DNA of 64,000 nt from Siphonodentalium dalli. Taxonomy: Eukaryota > Mollusca > Scaphopoda > Gadilida > Siphonodentaliidae. The number at the start of each line of letters is the position of its first letter. Position 1 is the stretch's first letter. The stretch spans positions 28,586,987-28,650,986 of the forward strand of contig CP136063.1 in the NCBI GenBank assembly GCA_032622095.1. The letters are read 5' to 3'. Under the pieces are notes generated by a model. That model saw only the letters and a list, made by a program, of their open reading frames with translations. It was not told the origin of the DNA and did not search any database. This document shows, one piece after another, positions 37,901-47,814 of this stretch. Both the position numbers and the translations under genes were made by a program.

Positions 37901-38290
37901 ACAATACATTTTGGCTGTGCTGTCTATTTTCAGGTTCACAAAATACTAACATGGATTTTAAAGCCATATAATGACAATTTCATGAGATACATATTAATAC
38001 AGGATAACCCCACAACACCTTCAATTGTTTTTAGACAAGTTTTTGGTCAGTGGCCTAGTATGATTGATCAAAATAGTATTTGGTGTAACCATAGTTGGTT
38101 GTATGCTGCTATCTTCTTCAAAAGTTTTTTTTATTTATGGTTATTAGAAATTGACATGACATACATTTAACCAAATTATGTGTGCTGACTGTGGTCTTAT
38201 AAAAATTACACAAATCTCAAACTTGATCCAGAGTAAACAATAATGAATGTATCATTATCTCAATTTCAGGATGAAGATATCGGCAATTAA
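28919..38290 (+). CDS. DUF4806-domain protein, eight exons, 5' end missing
   Basis: Exons: 28919-29125, 30763-30862, 31220-31596, 33434-33558, 34467-34577, 36296-36488, 36947-37074, 38270-38290 (TAA). Every junction has AG/GT borders and the phases fit throughout, giving 419 codons after a first split codon. Exon 1 encodes a conserved-looking globular piece (YLVVCFPEEDRWSAIVSSTW, GRVYWP). Exons 2-3 are acidic, Lys- and Ser/Pro-rich and disordered. Exon 4 is a likely coiled coil (IIENQEAEREDRKKLQKAIE). Exons 5-7 form the DUF4806 domain (VGTIESLDALEARLKDK, YRLLGGDSE, INWTGATTMKQG, AFRKIAGKWLRD). DUF4806 proteins are animal proteins of unknown function, often expanded beside transposons. The acidic and basic low-complexity parts suggest a nuclear role, an inference. 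A possible poly-A signal AATAAA is at 39019. Confidence 0.87.
29366..30253. repeat. GTCCGTC-type intron repeat in intron 1
   Basis: From 29524: TTAGCTCACTTTAGACTGAA, TTGAGCTATACCCATCACTC, CGTCCGTCCGTGCGTC, then imperfect ~150-165-bp units each with TTGGGTGA(C/T)(C/T)ATG, GGCTTGTTAATTT and GGTCAAGGTC. A related copy fills 31853-32857. The family type is common in molluscan-style genomes; no ORF. The part before 29524 resembles the second intron family. Confidence 0.7.
30300..30560. repeat. Second intron repeat family, copy in intron 1
   Basis: Words GGATCGATAACTTGAGTTGGG, TCAATTTCAAATTTTGTATGC and GCCCTTTTCGACTTAGAA occur here twice in tandem (about 30250 and 30430). Related copies lie at 32880-33310, 35640-35917 and 38505-38880. 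Confidence 0.6.
31853..32857. repeat. GTCCGTC-type intron repeat in intron 3
   Basis: Longer copy of the intron 1 repeat, with at least five internal units bearing TTGGGTGA(C/G)(C/T)ATG near 32005, 32165, 32337, 32485 and 32620. Both copies are in the same orientation as the gene and end with TAGTTCTCTT(T/C)AGAG ... CTATCTTGTT. Confidence 0.72.
32880..33310. repeat. Second intron repeat family, copy in intron 3
   Basis: Ends with GCGGCATGGGGTTGACCATG, GGGTATGCCACGGG and CTCTTGTTTGAA, shared in diverged form with 35861-35917 and 38835-38880. Confidence 0.6.
33829..34077 (-). pseudogene. LINE reverse-transcriptase protein C-terminal relic in intron 4
   Basis: The minus-strand frame contains LKTFGDRSFSVFGPTIWNRI followed by PNELR. 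This is the typical C-terminal tail of CR1/L2/Jockey-like LINE ORF2 proteins, a (Y/F)GDRSFSV..P..WN.LP block. Upstream of it is a Cys-containing stretch without further recognised motifs. It is truncated at both ends, opposite in direction to the host gene, and spliced out with intron 4. Only 83 codons remain, so it is a dead fragment. Confidence 0.65.
34112..34256 (+). repeat. Direct repeat upstream of exon 5
   Basis: 145-bp block (TCAATCACTATTCTGCGTTT ... CACTAATTTTCT) repeated at 34830-34973 with only a few differences. Exon 5 (34467-34577) lies between the copies. Confidence 0.8.
34830..34973 (+). repeat. Direct repeat downstream of exon 5
   Basis: Second copy, offset about 718 bases from the first. 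Same orientation. Confidence 0.8.
35024..35049. repeat. Perfect 26-bp palindrome in intron 5
   Basis: Arms ATATTAACCTGGC and its exact reverse complement with no loop. Confidence 0.8.
35640..35917. repeat. Second intron repeat family, copy in intron 5
   Basis: Shares GGTGCGAATATGGGTTCGGT and GCGGCATGGAATTGGCCACA with relatives in intron 3 and downstream of the gene. Diverged. Confidence 0.5.
37465..37637. mobile_element. 173-bp foldback MITE in intron 7
   Basis: Arms of about 80 bases: CATGTGATA ... TATCTCACAC ... CTATTTTATACG ... TTTATCAACC ... ACTAAATTC and reverse complement. The loop is formed around GAGCCTCGGTAAACCTCGGCTC, itself palindromic. Confidence 0.75.
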
Positions 38291-39529
38291 GCGGAATTGT
38301 ACTGCTCCGGGAACACCATGTAGCAGAATACCCCCTGAATCTGATCATTAAAATAATAGGATAGGTGTAGTGGTCTTATTACTGCACTACATACATACAT
38401 CATAGTACCCAGCAATTCCCTTTACATGTAATATGAAGGAGCATTCCGGAATTTGAGAGTATTTGTCTATAATTGACATCCTATTTTTTTTTTTTGAAAG
38501 TATTATGTAAAATGGTTCTTCTGTCCGTCCGTCCGTCCATCTGTCTGTCACTTGGTTTCCGGATGATAACTTTAGTTTGGAGCGATGGATTTCGATGACA
38601 TTTTGTGTGTGGGTTCATGACCAGGGCCCACAGGCTGAGTTTGAATATGGGTTTGGTCCGATTAATTTTACCAGAGTTATGGATCCTTTTCGACTTAGAA
38701 TTGTGCAGTTTTTAGGTTTTCGGATGATAACTTTAGTTTCGATCGACCGATTTCAATAAAATTTTGCGTGTGGGTTTATGAATATGGCTTTGGTCCGATT
38801 ATTTTTACGAGAATTTGCCCCTTTTACCAAATAACGGGTGTATCTTGCCATGCCCGGCGGCGTACGTGCTCTTGTTCAAATTATTTTTCTCCCAAAATCC
38901 TTTAAAACCAGAATGTTAGGTATGTTGTGCTTTTTTGTTCTTTTTCATCAATTTTGTGAAATATCCCATTGATATCACTTGATTTTATTTTGACTGACCT
39001 TGTTTATAGATTGTTTTAAATAAACACATATTTTATTATACATTCTGTCTTATTTTTGCTTTTACACCTTTATTCAGTATTGGAACAATGGTTATAGATT
39101 TTCGAGCTGTTAATATGCGCATAATGACATCCGTTTTATTTCAATGCATGTTTGGGTGAAACTTGCAATACAATCCATTGCGGTATGGTTTATAGTGGGG
39201 GATATTAAATATAAGGTATTTTAGAATTCGAATTCATCCATGCACCCAAAATTTTTGGGGGGGCTGGGGATTTTAGCCCGAATAAATTTTCATGATTTAT
39301 TTATTGTTAAAGCACAGAATATACAAACAAAATATTAACAAAAGGGTCCAAATTAGTTTCAAATATGTCAAATTCGGGCAGAAATGTGATCAATTATCAC
39401 AATTTTCCCCAAAATATTAAATTTGCCCGAATATTACCCAAAAAATATAATATTGCCCGAATTCTAGGAGGTTCAGTAATTTAGGGGGTCTACAGACCCA
39501 ACCCCCCCCCCGAACCCGTACGATCAGGA
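38291..39529. other. 3' flank of the DUF4806 gene
   Basis: Probably includes the 3' untranslated region. A GTCC microsatellite-like start (38521) introduces a copy of the second intron repeat family (38505-38880). AATAAA at 39019-39024 is a candidate poly-A signal. The rest is AT-rich with poly-G and poly-C runs at 39258 and 39503. Confidence 0.5.
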
Positions 39530-39707
39530 TTTGATCCAATATAATGTGTCGGTTATATGCCGTATTCCCGGTGCCGATACGTTCCTGCCGATACGGTACC
39601 TTCACGGTGTGCAAAAATGGTGCCGTATCGGTACCGAAAAAACACCGGAGCCCGGCACCGGGCCCGGCATCTACCCGGCACCGTTACGGCACCTGAATGT
39701 TTGCTGG
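39530..39707 (-). repeat. CCGG-rich dispersed repeat, copy 2
   Basis: On the minus strand it starts CCAGCAAACATTCAGGTGCC and continues with CGGTACCG/GGCCCGG motifs, matching the repeat at 7725. The inner palindromes (CCGGCACCGGGCCCGGC) could fold. Confidence 0.6.
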
Positions 39708-39894
39708 GGAGCTTTGACCAAACCCTATGTGCGGTACCTTACAATCATAAAGTTCATAGTGCAGCGCTAATTTACGAAGAAGATTCATTCTGCCATCTTT
39801 TTCTGCTCTGTCATCGGAATCTAAGATTGTTTCCAGTTCTCCTTCGAAGAACATATTAAATGTCACAAACTCCTGTTGGAGAGATGTATGTGGG

Positions 39895-40464
39895 CTAATC
39901 TCCGGCGTGGATTCTTGTATGTGTCGCCAAAGTTCTCGATTGACAAAATGATTTTCCGCATATGTCACAACGGTAAGGCTTATCTCCGGTGTGGATTCTC
40001 TTATGTTTCACTAAGTTACTCGATATATTAAATGATTTCCCGCATATATCACAATGGTAAGGCTTATCTCCGGTGTGGATTCTCTTATGTATCACCGAGC
40101 CACTCCATGTATTAAACGATTTCCCGCATATATCACAACGGTAAGGTTTATCTCCGGTGTGGATTCGCTTATGTCTCACCAAGCTGTCCGATCGATTAAA
40201 CGACTTTTCACATATATCACAACGGTAAGGTGTATCTCCAGTGTGGATTATCCTGTGTTCCACCAAGCTGGTCGAGTGATTAAATGATTTCCCGCATATT
40301 TTACATCGGTAAGGTTTATCTCCGGTGTGGATTCTCATATGCTTCACGAAGTTGGGGGATTGGTTAAATGATTTACAGCATATATCACAATGGTAAGGTT
40401 TATCTCCGGTGTGGATTCTCGTATGCAGCATACATGTGGTTGTGCATAGAAGCACCATCCACAA
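39895..40464 (-). CDS. C2H2 zinc-finger protein, six fingers
   Basis: Open frame of 189 codons with six complete fingers of the form CxxCxxxFxxxxxLxxHxxxH, joined by HTGDKP linkers, a variant of the usual TGEKP. Cores read like CDICGKSFN.SS.LV.HKRIH. The predicted base-contact residues (helix positions -1, 2, 3, 6) are roughly QPNK, HTSE, RDSR, TSGI, ISNK and QRTT. Such arrays bind DNA in the nucleus. The frame ends TAG right after finger 6 and begins inside a finger remnant with no ATG in finger context, so a 5' exon is probably missing. No KRAB, BTB or SCAN domain is visible. It resembles the array at 51185-52660 more than that at 44354-45592. Active gene or intact fragment: undecided. Confidence 0.75.
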   Translation of the reverse strand: MWMVLLCTTTCMLHTRIHTGDKPYHCDICCKSFNQSPNFVKHMRIHTGDKPYRCKICGKSFNHSTSLVEHRIIHTGDTPYRCDICEKSFNRSDSLVRHKRIHTGDKPYRCDICGKSFNTWSGSVIHKRIHTGDKPYHCDICGKSFNISSNLVKHKRIHTGDKPYRCDICGKSFCQSRTLATHTRIHAGD

Positions 40465-40708
40465 AACGATAGATGAATACGCAGTCTTTTCGTGAGTAAG
40501 CTAACAATAGAAAGGAATATTCGCTGTTCATATTCTCTGTTCATAACACTTACCAGGTAAGCTCCCAGGTATTTCGTAACTCTCAGTCGCATGTGCATAT
40601 TAATCATGATGCCTGATGGGCTAATAATAGTGATGGGTGAGGATTTCATATATGGCAAGAAACGTGAGCAAAAAGTTAACGGGGTATGTTTTTGTCCCAT
40701 GTAGAAAG

Positions 40709-41880
40709 CTTTGATACAGAGCGGGACAAGCGTTACAGAAGCTGACAAAATATGTTTTTATTTCTCGTCGTTATCTACGTCCCAGTAGTAACCCTTGATA
40801 CAGAGCGATACAAGCGTTACAGCAGTTAAAAAATCGTTTTTATTTCTCGTCGTTATCTGCGTTCCAGTAGTAACCCTTGATACAGAGCGATACAAGCGTT
40901 ACAGCAGTTAAAAAATCGTTTTTATTTCTCATCGTTAACTGCGTCTCAGTAGTAACCCTTGATACAGAGCGATACAAGCGTTACACCAGTTAAAAAATCG
41001 TTTTTATTTCTCGTCGTTATCTGCGTCCCAGCAGTAACCCTTGATACAGAGCGATACAAGCGTTACAGCAGTTAAAAAATCGTTTTTATTTCTAGTGATT
41101 ATCTGCGTCCCAGTAGTAACCCTTGATACAGAGCGATACAAGCGTTACAGCAGTTAAAAAATCGTTTTTATTTCTCGTCGTTATCTGCGTCCCAGTAGTA
41201 ACCCTTGATACAGAGCGATACAAGCGTTACAGCAGTTAAAAAATCGTTTTTATTTCTCATCGTTATCTGCGTCTCAGTAGTAACCCTTGATACAGAGCGA
41301 TACAAGCGTTACAGCAGTTAAAAATCGTTTTTATTTCTCGTCGTTATCTGCGTCCCAGTAGTAACCCTTGATACAGAGCGATACAAGCGTTACAGCAGTT
41401 AAAAAATCGTTTTTATTTCTAGTGATTATCTGCGTCCCAGTAGTAACCCTTGATACAGAGCGATACAAGCGTTACAGCAGTTAAAAATCGTTTTTATTTC
41501 TCGTCGTTATCTGCGTCCCAGTAGTAACCCTTGATACAGAGCGATACAAGCGTTACAGCAGTTAAAAAATCGTTTTTATTTCTCGTCGTTATCTGCGTCC
41601 CAGTATAGTAACCCTTGATATAGAGCGATACAAGCGTTACAGCAGTTAAAAAATCGTTTTTATTTCTCGTCGTTATCTGCGTTCCAGTAGTAACCCTTGA
41701 CACAGAGCGATACAAGCGTTACAGCAGTTAAAAATCGTTTTTATTTCTCTCCGTTATCTGCGTTCCAGTAGTAACCCTTGATACAGAGCGATACAAGCGT
41801 TACAGCAGTTAAAAAATTGTTTTTATTTCTAGTGATTATCTGCGTCCCAGTAGTAACCCTTGATACAGAGCAAATCTTGT
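40709..41880. repeat. 82-bp satellite, 14 units plus one diverged unit
   Basis: The word ACCCTTGATA starts at 40791 and then every 81-84 bases up to 41856, mostly every 82. Units contain GAGCGATACAAGCGTTACAG, TTAAAAAATCGTTTTTATTT and TCGTTATCTGCGTCCCAGTA. Two variants alternate near the middle (CTCGTCGTT and CTAGTGATT), indicating higher-order copying. It lies just upstream of the six-finger gene on that gene's strand. Confidence 0.92.
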
Positions 41881-42236
41881 TGCGTTGACAATTTCAACAG
41901 ACCTAAGATATACACCTGTTTGAAAGCCTGCCCTCTATTTTCGTATACGAAAACTTAAGCGGCCATTTGATCTAACCCGAAGACATACACGCAAGATAAT
42001 TCCTCAGTTTCCTGCCAACGATCTTGTCCATCATTAAAGACAAATGGGCCACCTATGGGTGTGACTTGGTCCACAACCGCACCAACCCAACCAATAAGGT
42101 TCCGAATAAGGCAATATCACAAGTTGTGGACCGAGAAGACTTGGTCTATCACAACTGTGAACTGAACATACAGTGATGTGGTACATGTATAGTAGTATGA
42201 TGTACCAGTGTTACTAGCATCAAATACATATATTTA
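41881..42236 (+). other. Region with a coding-like short frame
   Basis: From about 41995 to 42173 one plus-strand frame reads smoothly (LPTILSIIKDKW, TYGCDLVHNR, ISQVVDREDLVYHN) and ends TGA. It could be a terminal exon or a gene remnant; no family recognised and no clear acceptor. Confidence 0.3.
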
Positions 42237-42386
42237 TGCCCTAAATAATTGACCCCTTAACCACAGCAGAATTATTGCTAACTGTTCAAGATTTTCACGA
42301 TTTATTCGGAAATATGGTTTGTTCAAAATTGTTGCAATTCGTCGGAAATATCTCTGCTGTGGTTAAGAAGTCGATTATTTAGGGCA
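42237..42386. mobile_element. 150-bp foldback MITE
   Basis: TGCCCTAAATAAT ... CTTAACCACAGCAGA at the left pairs with the right end (TCTGCTGTGGTTAAG ... ATTATTTAGGGCA). Arms about 38 bases. Confidence 0.7.
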
Positions 42387-42758
42387 TTACTCTTGGGCCC
42401 CAAATAAATCAGCAAACTAAAAATGTCTATACCATGATTCTGATATCAAAATGCTGAGCTTAATAACTTTGTGCATGTACATATTCCATCAAGTATTTGT
42501 CATACATGTTAACATTTAAATATTGAATAAAACACCACATGACACATACTATGTTGATTCCTATACTTGACCTACTATAAAAATAATTTGTTTAAGCAGT
42601 TATGTTGATTTTTTCTCAGTGTTCACCCTGCATTATTATTTTTGTCTGCACTTTTATTATTGACTTTCGATGGAATTTCCCATCTGCACTATTATTTGGA
42701 GCATAAATATTCTGTTTACCGTTAGGCCTAATTTAAGTATTAATTTATTTCTTTTCAG

Positions 42759-44206
42759 CAGATTGAAGAGCCCTATTGGCCTGACCGTGCCTGGTGGTCC
42801 CATAATACTGGTATATATGATCGCATCAATATCATACATGACTTGTCATATCCACAGCCTTTACCACCACATCACCCACAAGAATGTTCCCGATATAATT
42901 ATTTGGTAAGTTTGTTTTAAAGGTGGATTATCTCTTTGTAAACATGTATTATATAGTTACCGGGGTATCAAATATTAGATTTGAATAGAAGACTCCTGTC
43001 CGGAAATGCTTCTATCGATTAATTTTAATTTTATTTCGAATATTTTCTGGTCTTAAAAAGTGTGTTTGTTCAGCTAACGAACAATAGTGGTTACTGTTAA
43101 CAGAGACCAGAAATTATATTGTGCAATTTTGTCACAAATAAATGTTAATTATACTCATTATCGCTTATATCTGTCGAACAAAACAATACAAACAACCAAT
43201 CTGTGACATTTGACATTCGTTGCGTAGCCGTCGGAACAGCCCAGTGCTCTATATCGCAATACGGTCTCATTCGAATGGTCTGGTCTAAAAATAGTAACAT
43301 AAACGGGCCCGATTTAATATTCGAAATAAAATCAATATTAATTGATAGAAGCTTTTCCGGAAATAGGTCTTCAGTTCATATCTATTATTTTGTAACCACG
43401 CAACTATTTAAAAAATTTTATTTAAAGAGATAATCCATCTTTAATAATACATCTGATCTTCTCCAATATCATCGTGATGCTCATGAATGATGGAATTACA
43501 CAATAGGTACATGGAGTGGCATGATTGAATATAAACCATTTTGTGATTGTGAACATGTAAAACATTAGAGGTGGTAAAATGAATTTAAAAAAACTAAGTA
43601 GAATCTACTAATGCTGAGCTTCAATGGCAGGAATGTGCTGATATTTGGTCAAGGATCTCAACAGTTTACATGATTTCATGCTTCACATTAATTAACGGGG
43701 AAGCGAAATGACCAGTTTTGAATGGGGATTTCCATTTAAGGTAATGTAAGAAGCAGTTGCTTGGGAACTAAAGCTGGTATATCATTGAACAGTCGTAACA
43801 TTTAACTGACAGGTGCACTAGGCAAATTATAAAATTAACCTATAATTTTATTATAATGGAACAAGTTCAAATCTGACCCACCTGTGACCAGATAACTAGT
43901 AAAATGCCAAAATACCTATTTTCAATACGATATCAAGTCACAAGTATTTGAGTATTTGACACTTAGTATTTGCAACTCTATAACTTAATTTCAGGAAGCT
44001 CCAAAAATGAAGATAAATAGGATTCAGATTCTGAGTTAATATAATTTTCTTTTTCTTATTTTTTGAAGATTGAGGATGAAGCTTGGCAGAATGATAGCCA
44101 AAACCTATCAACGAACAAATATTCAATGCGTGGACTTAAGAAACATATGATGGCAGTGAGCATAGGATGGCGAGAAGATGGGACCATCGAATGCTGCTCA
44201 TTCTAG
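42759..44206 (+). CDS. Unrecognised protein, last two exons
   Basis: Exon 42759-42905 follows TTTCTTTTCAG and ends at GTAAGT. Exon 44069-44206 follows TTTTTTGAAG and ends TAG. Both are in phase 0 and join without a break to give 49 plus 45 codons. The protein is rich in Trp, Tyr, His and Pro (EEPYWPDRAWWSHNTGIYDR, SYPQPLPPHHPQE) and then has a basic, Met-rich end (MRGLKKHMMAVSIGW ... TIECCSF). I do not recognise the family. Upstream exons were not found. A TTAA MITE sits 11 bases inside the intron (42917). Codon-by-codon coherence and proper splice sites support a real gene, but this rests on sequence reading alone. Confidence 0.6.
42917..43444 (+). mobile_element. TTAA-flanked MITE family 1, copy M3
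   Basis: Full-length copy with TTAA at both ends (42917-42920, 43441-43444). Very similar to M1, M4 and M5. Located in the intron of the unrecognised gene. Confidence 0.82.
43445..44068. other. Remainder of intron
   Basis: AT-rich, no feature recognised except the pyrimidine-rich tract before the 44069 exon. Confidence 0.4.
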
Positions 44207-44353
44207 GACAGTAACTAAAGTGTATAATCTGTTTGTGAACAAGATATGTGTTCCTATGACCTATATCTTCTGGATATAAGTGTGATCTTCGGGATATGGA
44301 CGCTCTCCAGAATGGAATATCTTATGTCGCATTATTGGACTCTTCTCCCCGAA

Positions 44354-45592
44354 TTATTTCTCACATATATCGCATTGATACGGAGGCTCGCCAGAATTGA
44401 CTCTCCTATGTGCCATTAGGTTACTCTTCTCGCCAAATGATTTATCACATATATCGCACCGATACGGACGCTCTCCGGAATGGACTTTTTTATGTCTCAT
44501 TAGGTCACTCGTCTGAGTGAATGATTTCTCACATATATCGCATTGATACAGACAATCTCCAGGATGGACTCTCTTATGATCCGTTAAGATACTCGTCTCG
44601 GCGATTGATTTCTCACATATATCGGAATGATACGGATGCTCGCCAAAATGGACTCTCTTATGCGCCATTAGGTTACTTGTCTGGGTGAATTATTTCTCAT
44701 ATATATCGCACTGATACGGATGCTCGCCAGAATGGACTCTCTTATGCGCCATTAGGATACTCTTCAGGGTGAATGATTTCTCACATATATCGCACCGATA
44801 CGGACGATCTCCGGAATGGACTCTCTTATGTCTCATTAGGTTACTCGTCTCGGTGAATGATTTCTTACATATATCGCAATGATAAGGACGATCTCCAGAA
44901 TGGACTCTCTTATGTGCCATTAGGCTACTCTTCAGGGTGAATGATTTCTCACATATATCGCACCGATACGGACGATCTCCGGAATGGACTCTCTTGTGAA
45001 TCATAAGGTTATTCGCCTGGCCAAATGATTTCTCACATATATCGCACTGATACGGACGATCTCCAGAATGGACTTTCTTATGATCCGTTAAGGTACCCGT
45101 ATCGGTGAATGATTTCTCACATATATCGCACTGATAAGGACGATCTCCAGAATGGACTCTCTTGTGTCTCATTAGGCTACACGTCTGGGTGAATGATTTC
45201 TCACATATATCGCACTGATGCGGACGCTCGCCAGAATGGATTCTCTTATGCGCCATTAATTTATTCTTCTCGCCGAATGATTTCTCACATATATCGCACC
45301 GATACGGACGATCTCCAGAATGGACTCTCTTATGCGCCATTAGGTTACTCGTCTGGGTGAATGATTTCTCACATATATCGCACTGATACGGACGCTCGCC
45401 AGAATGGATTCTCTTATGCACCATTAGGTTACTTGTCTGGGTGAATGATTTCTCACATATATCGCACTGATAAGGGCGATCTCCGGAATGGACTCTCTTG
45501 TGTCTCATTAGGTTACTCCTCTCGGTGAATGATTTCTCACATACATCGCACTGATATGGACGCTCGCCAGACTGGACTCTCTTATGATCCAT
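44354..45592 (-). pseudogene. C2H2 zinc-finger array, 10 intact plus ~5 damaged fingers
   Basis: Ten regular fingers (44720-45592) read CDICEKSFT..SNLM.HKRVH with HSG(D/E)RP linkers. Finger 11 has C-to-Y and a TAA (44690-44692) replacing the Ser codon of EKSF. The frame then continues through fingers 12 (Cys lost), 13 and 14 (last His is Asn) to a second TAA at the same Ser codon (44354-44356). Contact residues (-1,2,3,6) in order are ESNR, QSNV, QSNA, ENKA, QCSR, DGTD, QNNI, LSSA, ESNR, LSIA. Further decayed finger pieces upstream (45600-45930) suggest a longer ancestor. A shortened ten-finger product remains possible, but no start exon is visible. Confidence 0.75.
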
Positions 45593-45599
45593 TAGGGTA

Positions 45600-45940
45600 T
45601 TTGTCTGAGTTAATGGTTTCTCACCTACGACCTACTCCGATGGCCAAATGTCCCATTATGTACCGGTATATACACTGTAAATATGTTATATGACTCTATA
45701 TTTTGTGCGATTGAATAAAACATACAATGCTCACCGGTGTGGATTCTCGTATGTGTTATATAACTTGTCTTGAATGATTTCTCACACACATCGCACTGAT
45801 CTGGACGATCTCATGTGTTGATTCTCGTATGTCATTGGACTGAAGTCTGTGTGGGCTTTCATACATCACACTCGAGTGATTTCCCCAAATTCCCCGCTTA
45901 TCTCGCACTCGTATGGAGTGGATTATCTCATGTGCCGATT
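45600..45940 (-). pseudogene. Decayed zinc-finger remnants upstream of the array
   Basis: Minus-strand pieces such as CDVCEKSFKTS and linker-like TCEDRPDQCD are visible but separated by stops and frameshifts. Part of the same ancestral array. Confidence 0.5.
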
Positions 45941-47059
45941 ATTATTTGTAGTGAAGAATTCTATTCACGACCCGTTAATGGCGTTTAACATCCTAATCTG
46001 CTACATGTAATTGTTCTCTTCACCACCAACTTGACCAAGGTCCAAGGCACGGATGGTGAGGTGTTAAAGCAGATACTGGACACCGCTGTCTGATCGACAA
46101 AGGAAGGTCCACTTTATTCCCAATGTCAGCATACACAAAAACAGTCAGTTACAGCCCACGCGATCATTGTCGACAAGAAACACCGATTTCCTTTGTTCCC
46201 AAAAGATTGATACCAATAAGATTTCAAAATATGGTTCCATAGAATGGATACGTGTATTGGGGGATGGTGATAAACATATTGGGTCGATATTATACACGTA
46301 CTCCAGTGTTTAGTGAAAACAAATAGCTAACTAATTCACTGCATATAGCCCGGGAACTATAAATTTAAAAGGGTGACACCAATTAAATTAATTATGATTT
46401 GTTGACGGCTCATTAGACCACACAAGAGCTGAATCAACATAAATAAAACATAATAACAAAACAAAATATACAAATGATGAGCAAGCAAGCTTCATGCAAA
46501 TAATTCAAATCAAATTGTCTATTTCATGCAAATTCAAATGAATAAGTAATGATTAAATAACAACTAACTGCTTTAAGCCATTCAAACTCAAATCACAGTT
46601 GGTCCAGCTCTTGTGAAGTCAAATCAATTAATGACTCAAAACATCCCCGCGAATTCCAGCCACAGTAAAACTAATTAATTACTACTCACACGAATAAGAC
46701 CAATGAAACTACGGCTGAGCATTAATCATCCTGGAGTAATTGTGTGATAATTGATCATGATATAATATTGAATTGTAATGAATACGGAAAGGATATCGAC
46801 CTATTGCTAATTGTGAATTACATTATTTGTATCCAAATAAGACCAATGAATAATGGTGTGAATAGCGAAAATAAGAAAGTTACATGTACATTAGTGCTAA
46901 AGACCGTCCGGTTCAGCGTCACAAACTCGACAGTAATCTCGTCGTATAACTCCCCCGGCCCCCCCCCCCGTTCTATGTCTATTTTGGTGGACAGAGGATG
47001 ACACCATCTTTTATTAAGTTGCAGTCTATTTAGAAACCGACGCTGCTTGTTATTATGGA
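45941..47059. other. Non-coding stretch
   Basis: AT-rich. 46883-47059 (TGTACATTAGTGCTAAAGAC ... TTATTATGGATT) has a direct relative at 54538-54707, a dispersed segment of unknown type. A poly-C run lies near 46960. Confidence 0.45.
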
Positions 47060-47587
47060 TTAAAGGTGGATTATCTCTTTGTAAACATGTATTATATAGT
47101 TACCGGGGTATAAACTATTAGATCTGAATCGAAGACTCCTGTCCGGAAATGCTTCTATCGATTAATATTAATTTTATTTCGAATATTTTCTGGTCTAAAA
47201 AGGTGTGTTTGTTCAGCTAACGAACAATATTGGTTACTGTTAACAGAGACCAGAAATTATATTGTGCAATTTTGTCACAAATAAACGTCAATTATACTCA
47301 TTATCGCTTATATCTGTGGAACAAAACAGTACAAACAACCAATCTGTGACATTTGACATTCGTTGCGTAGCCGTAGGAACAGCCCAGTGCTCTATATCGC
47401 AATACGGTCTCATCCGAATGGTCGGTTCTAAAAATAGTAACATAAATGGGCCCGATTTAATATTCGAAATAAAATCAATATTAATTGATAGAAGCTTTTC
47501 CGGACATATGTCTTCAGTTCGTATCTATTATTTTATACCCACGCAACTATTTAAAATTTGTTATTTAAAGAGATAATCCATCTTTAA
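47060..47587 (+). mobile_element. TTAA-flanked MITE family 1, copy M4
   Basis: Full-length copy, TTAA at 47060-47063 and 47584-47587. Confidence 0.82.
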
Positions 47588-47814
47588 CCCTTATACAGAA
47601 CAAACACTTACTTGACTAAGGCACAAGCCCAGTAAACGATGGTTTACCAGGCTTTGCTCTGTGCCAGTTAAGGTAAAGGTATATATATATAAATATAGAA
47701 TATCTGGGAGTTTGGTCAAAGTTTGGAAACACAAAGGAATAGTGAACTAAATGAATGGTAATATAAATTCTACTTGAAGACAGAGATATCGAGAATAAAT
47801 ACTGGTTAGCAGCC

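Noticed and set aside
40741-41875. Regular repeats that could suggest a CRISPR array or a coding repeat protein
   Set aside because: Units are near-identical over their full 82 bases with no unique spacers, and 82 is not a multiple of three. It is a satellite.
43203-43433. Open frame of 76-104 codons conserved in MITE copies M3, M4 and M5
   Set aside because: It is interrupted in M1, lies wholly inside a non-autonomous element, and shows no domain. Shared recent ancestry explains its similarity.
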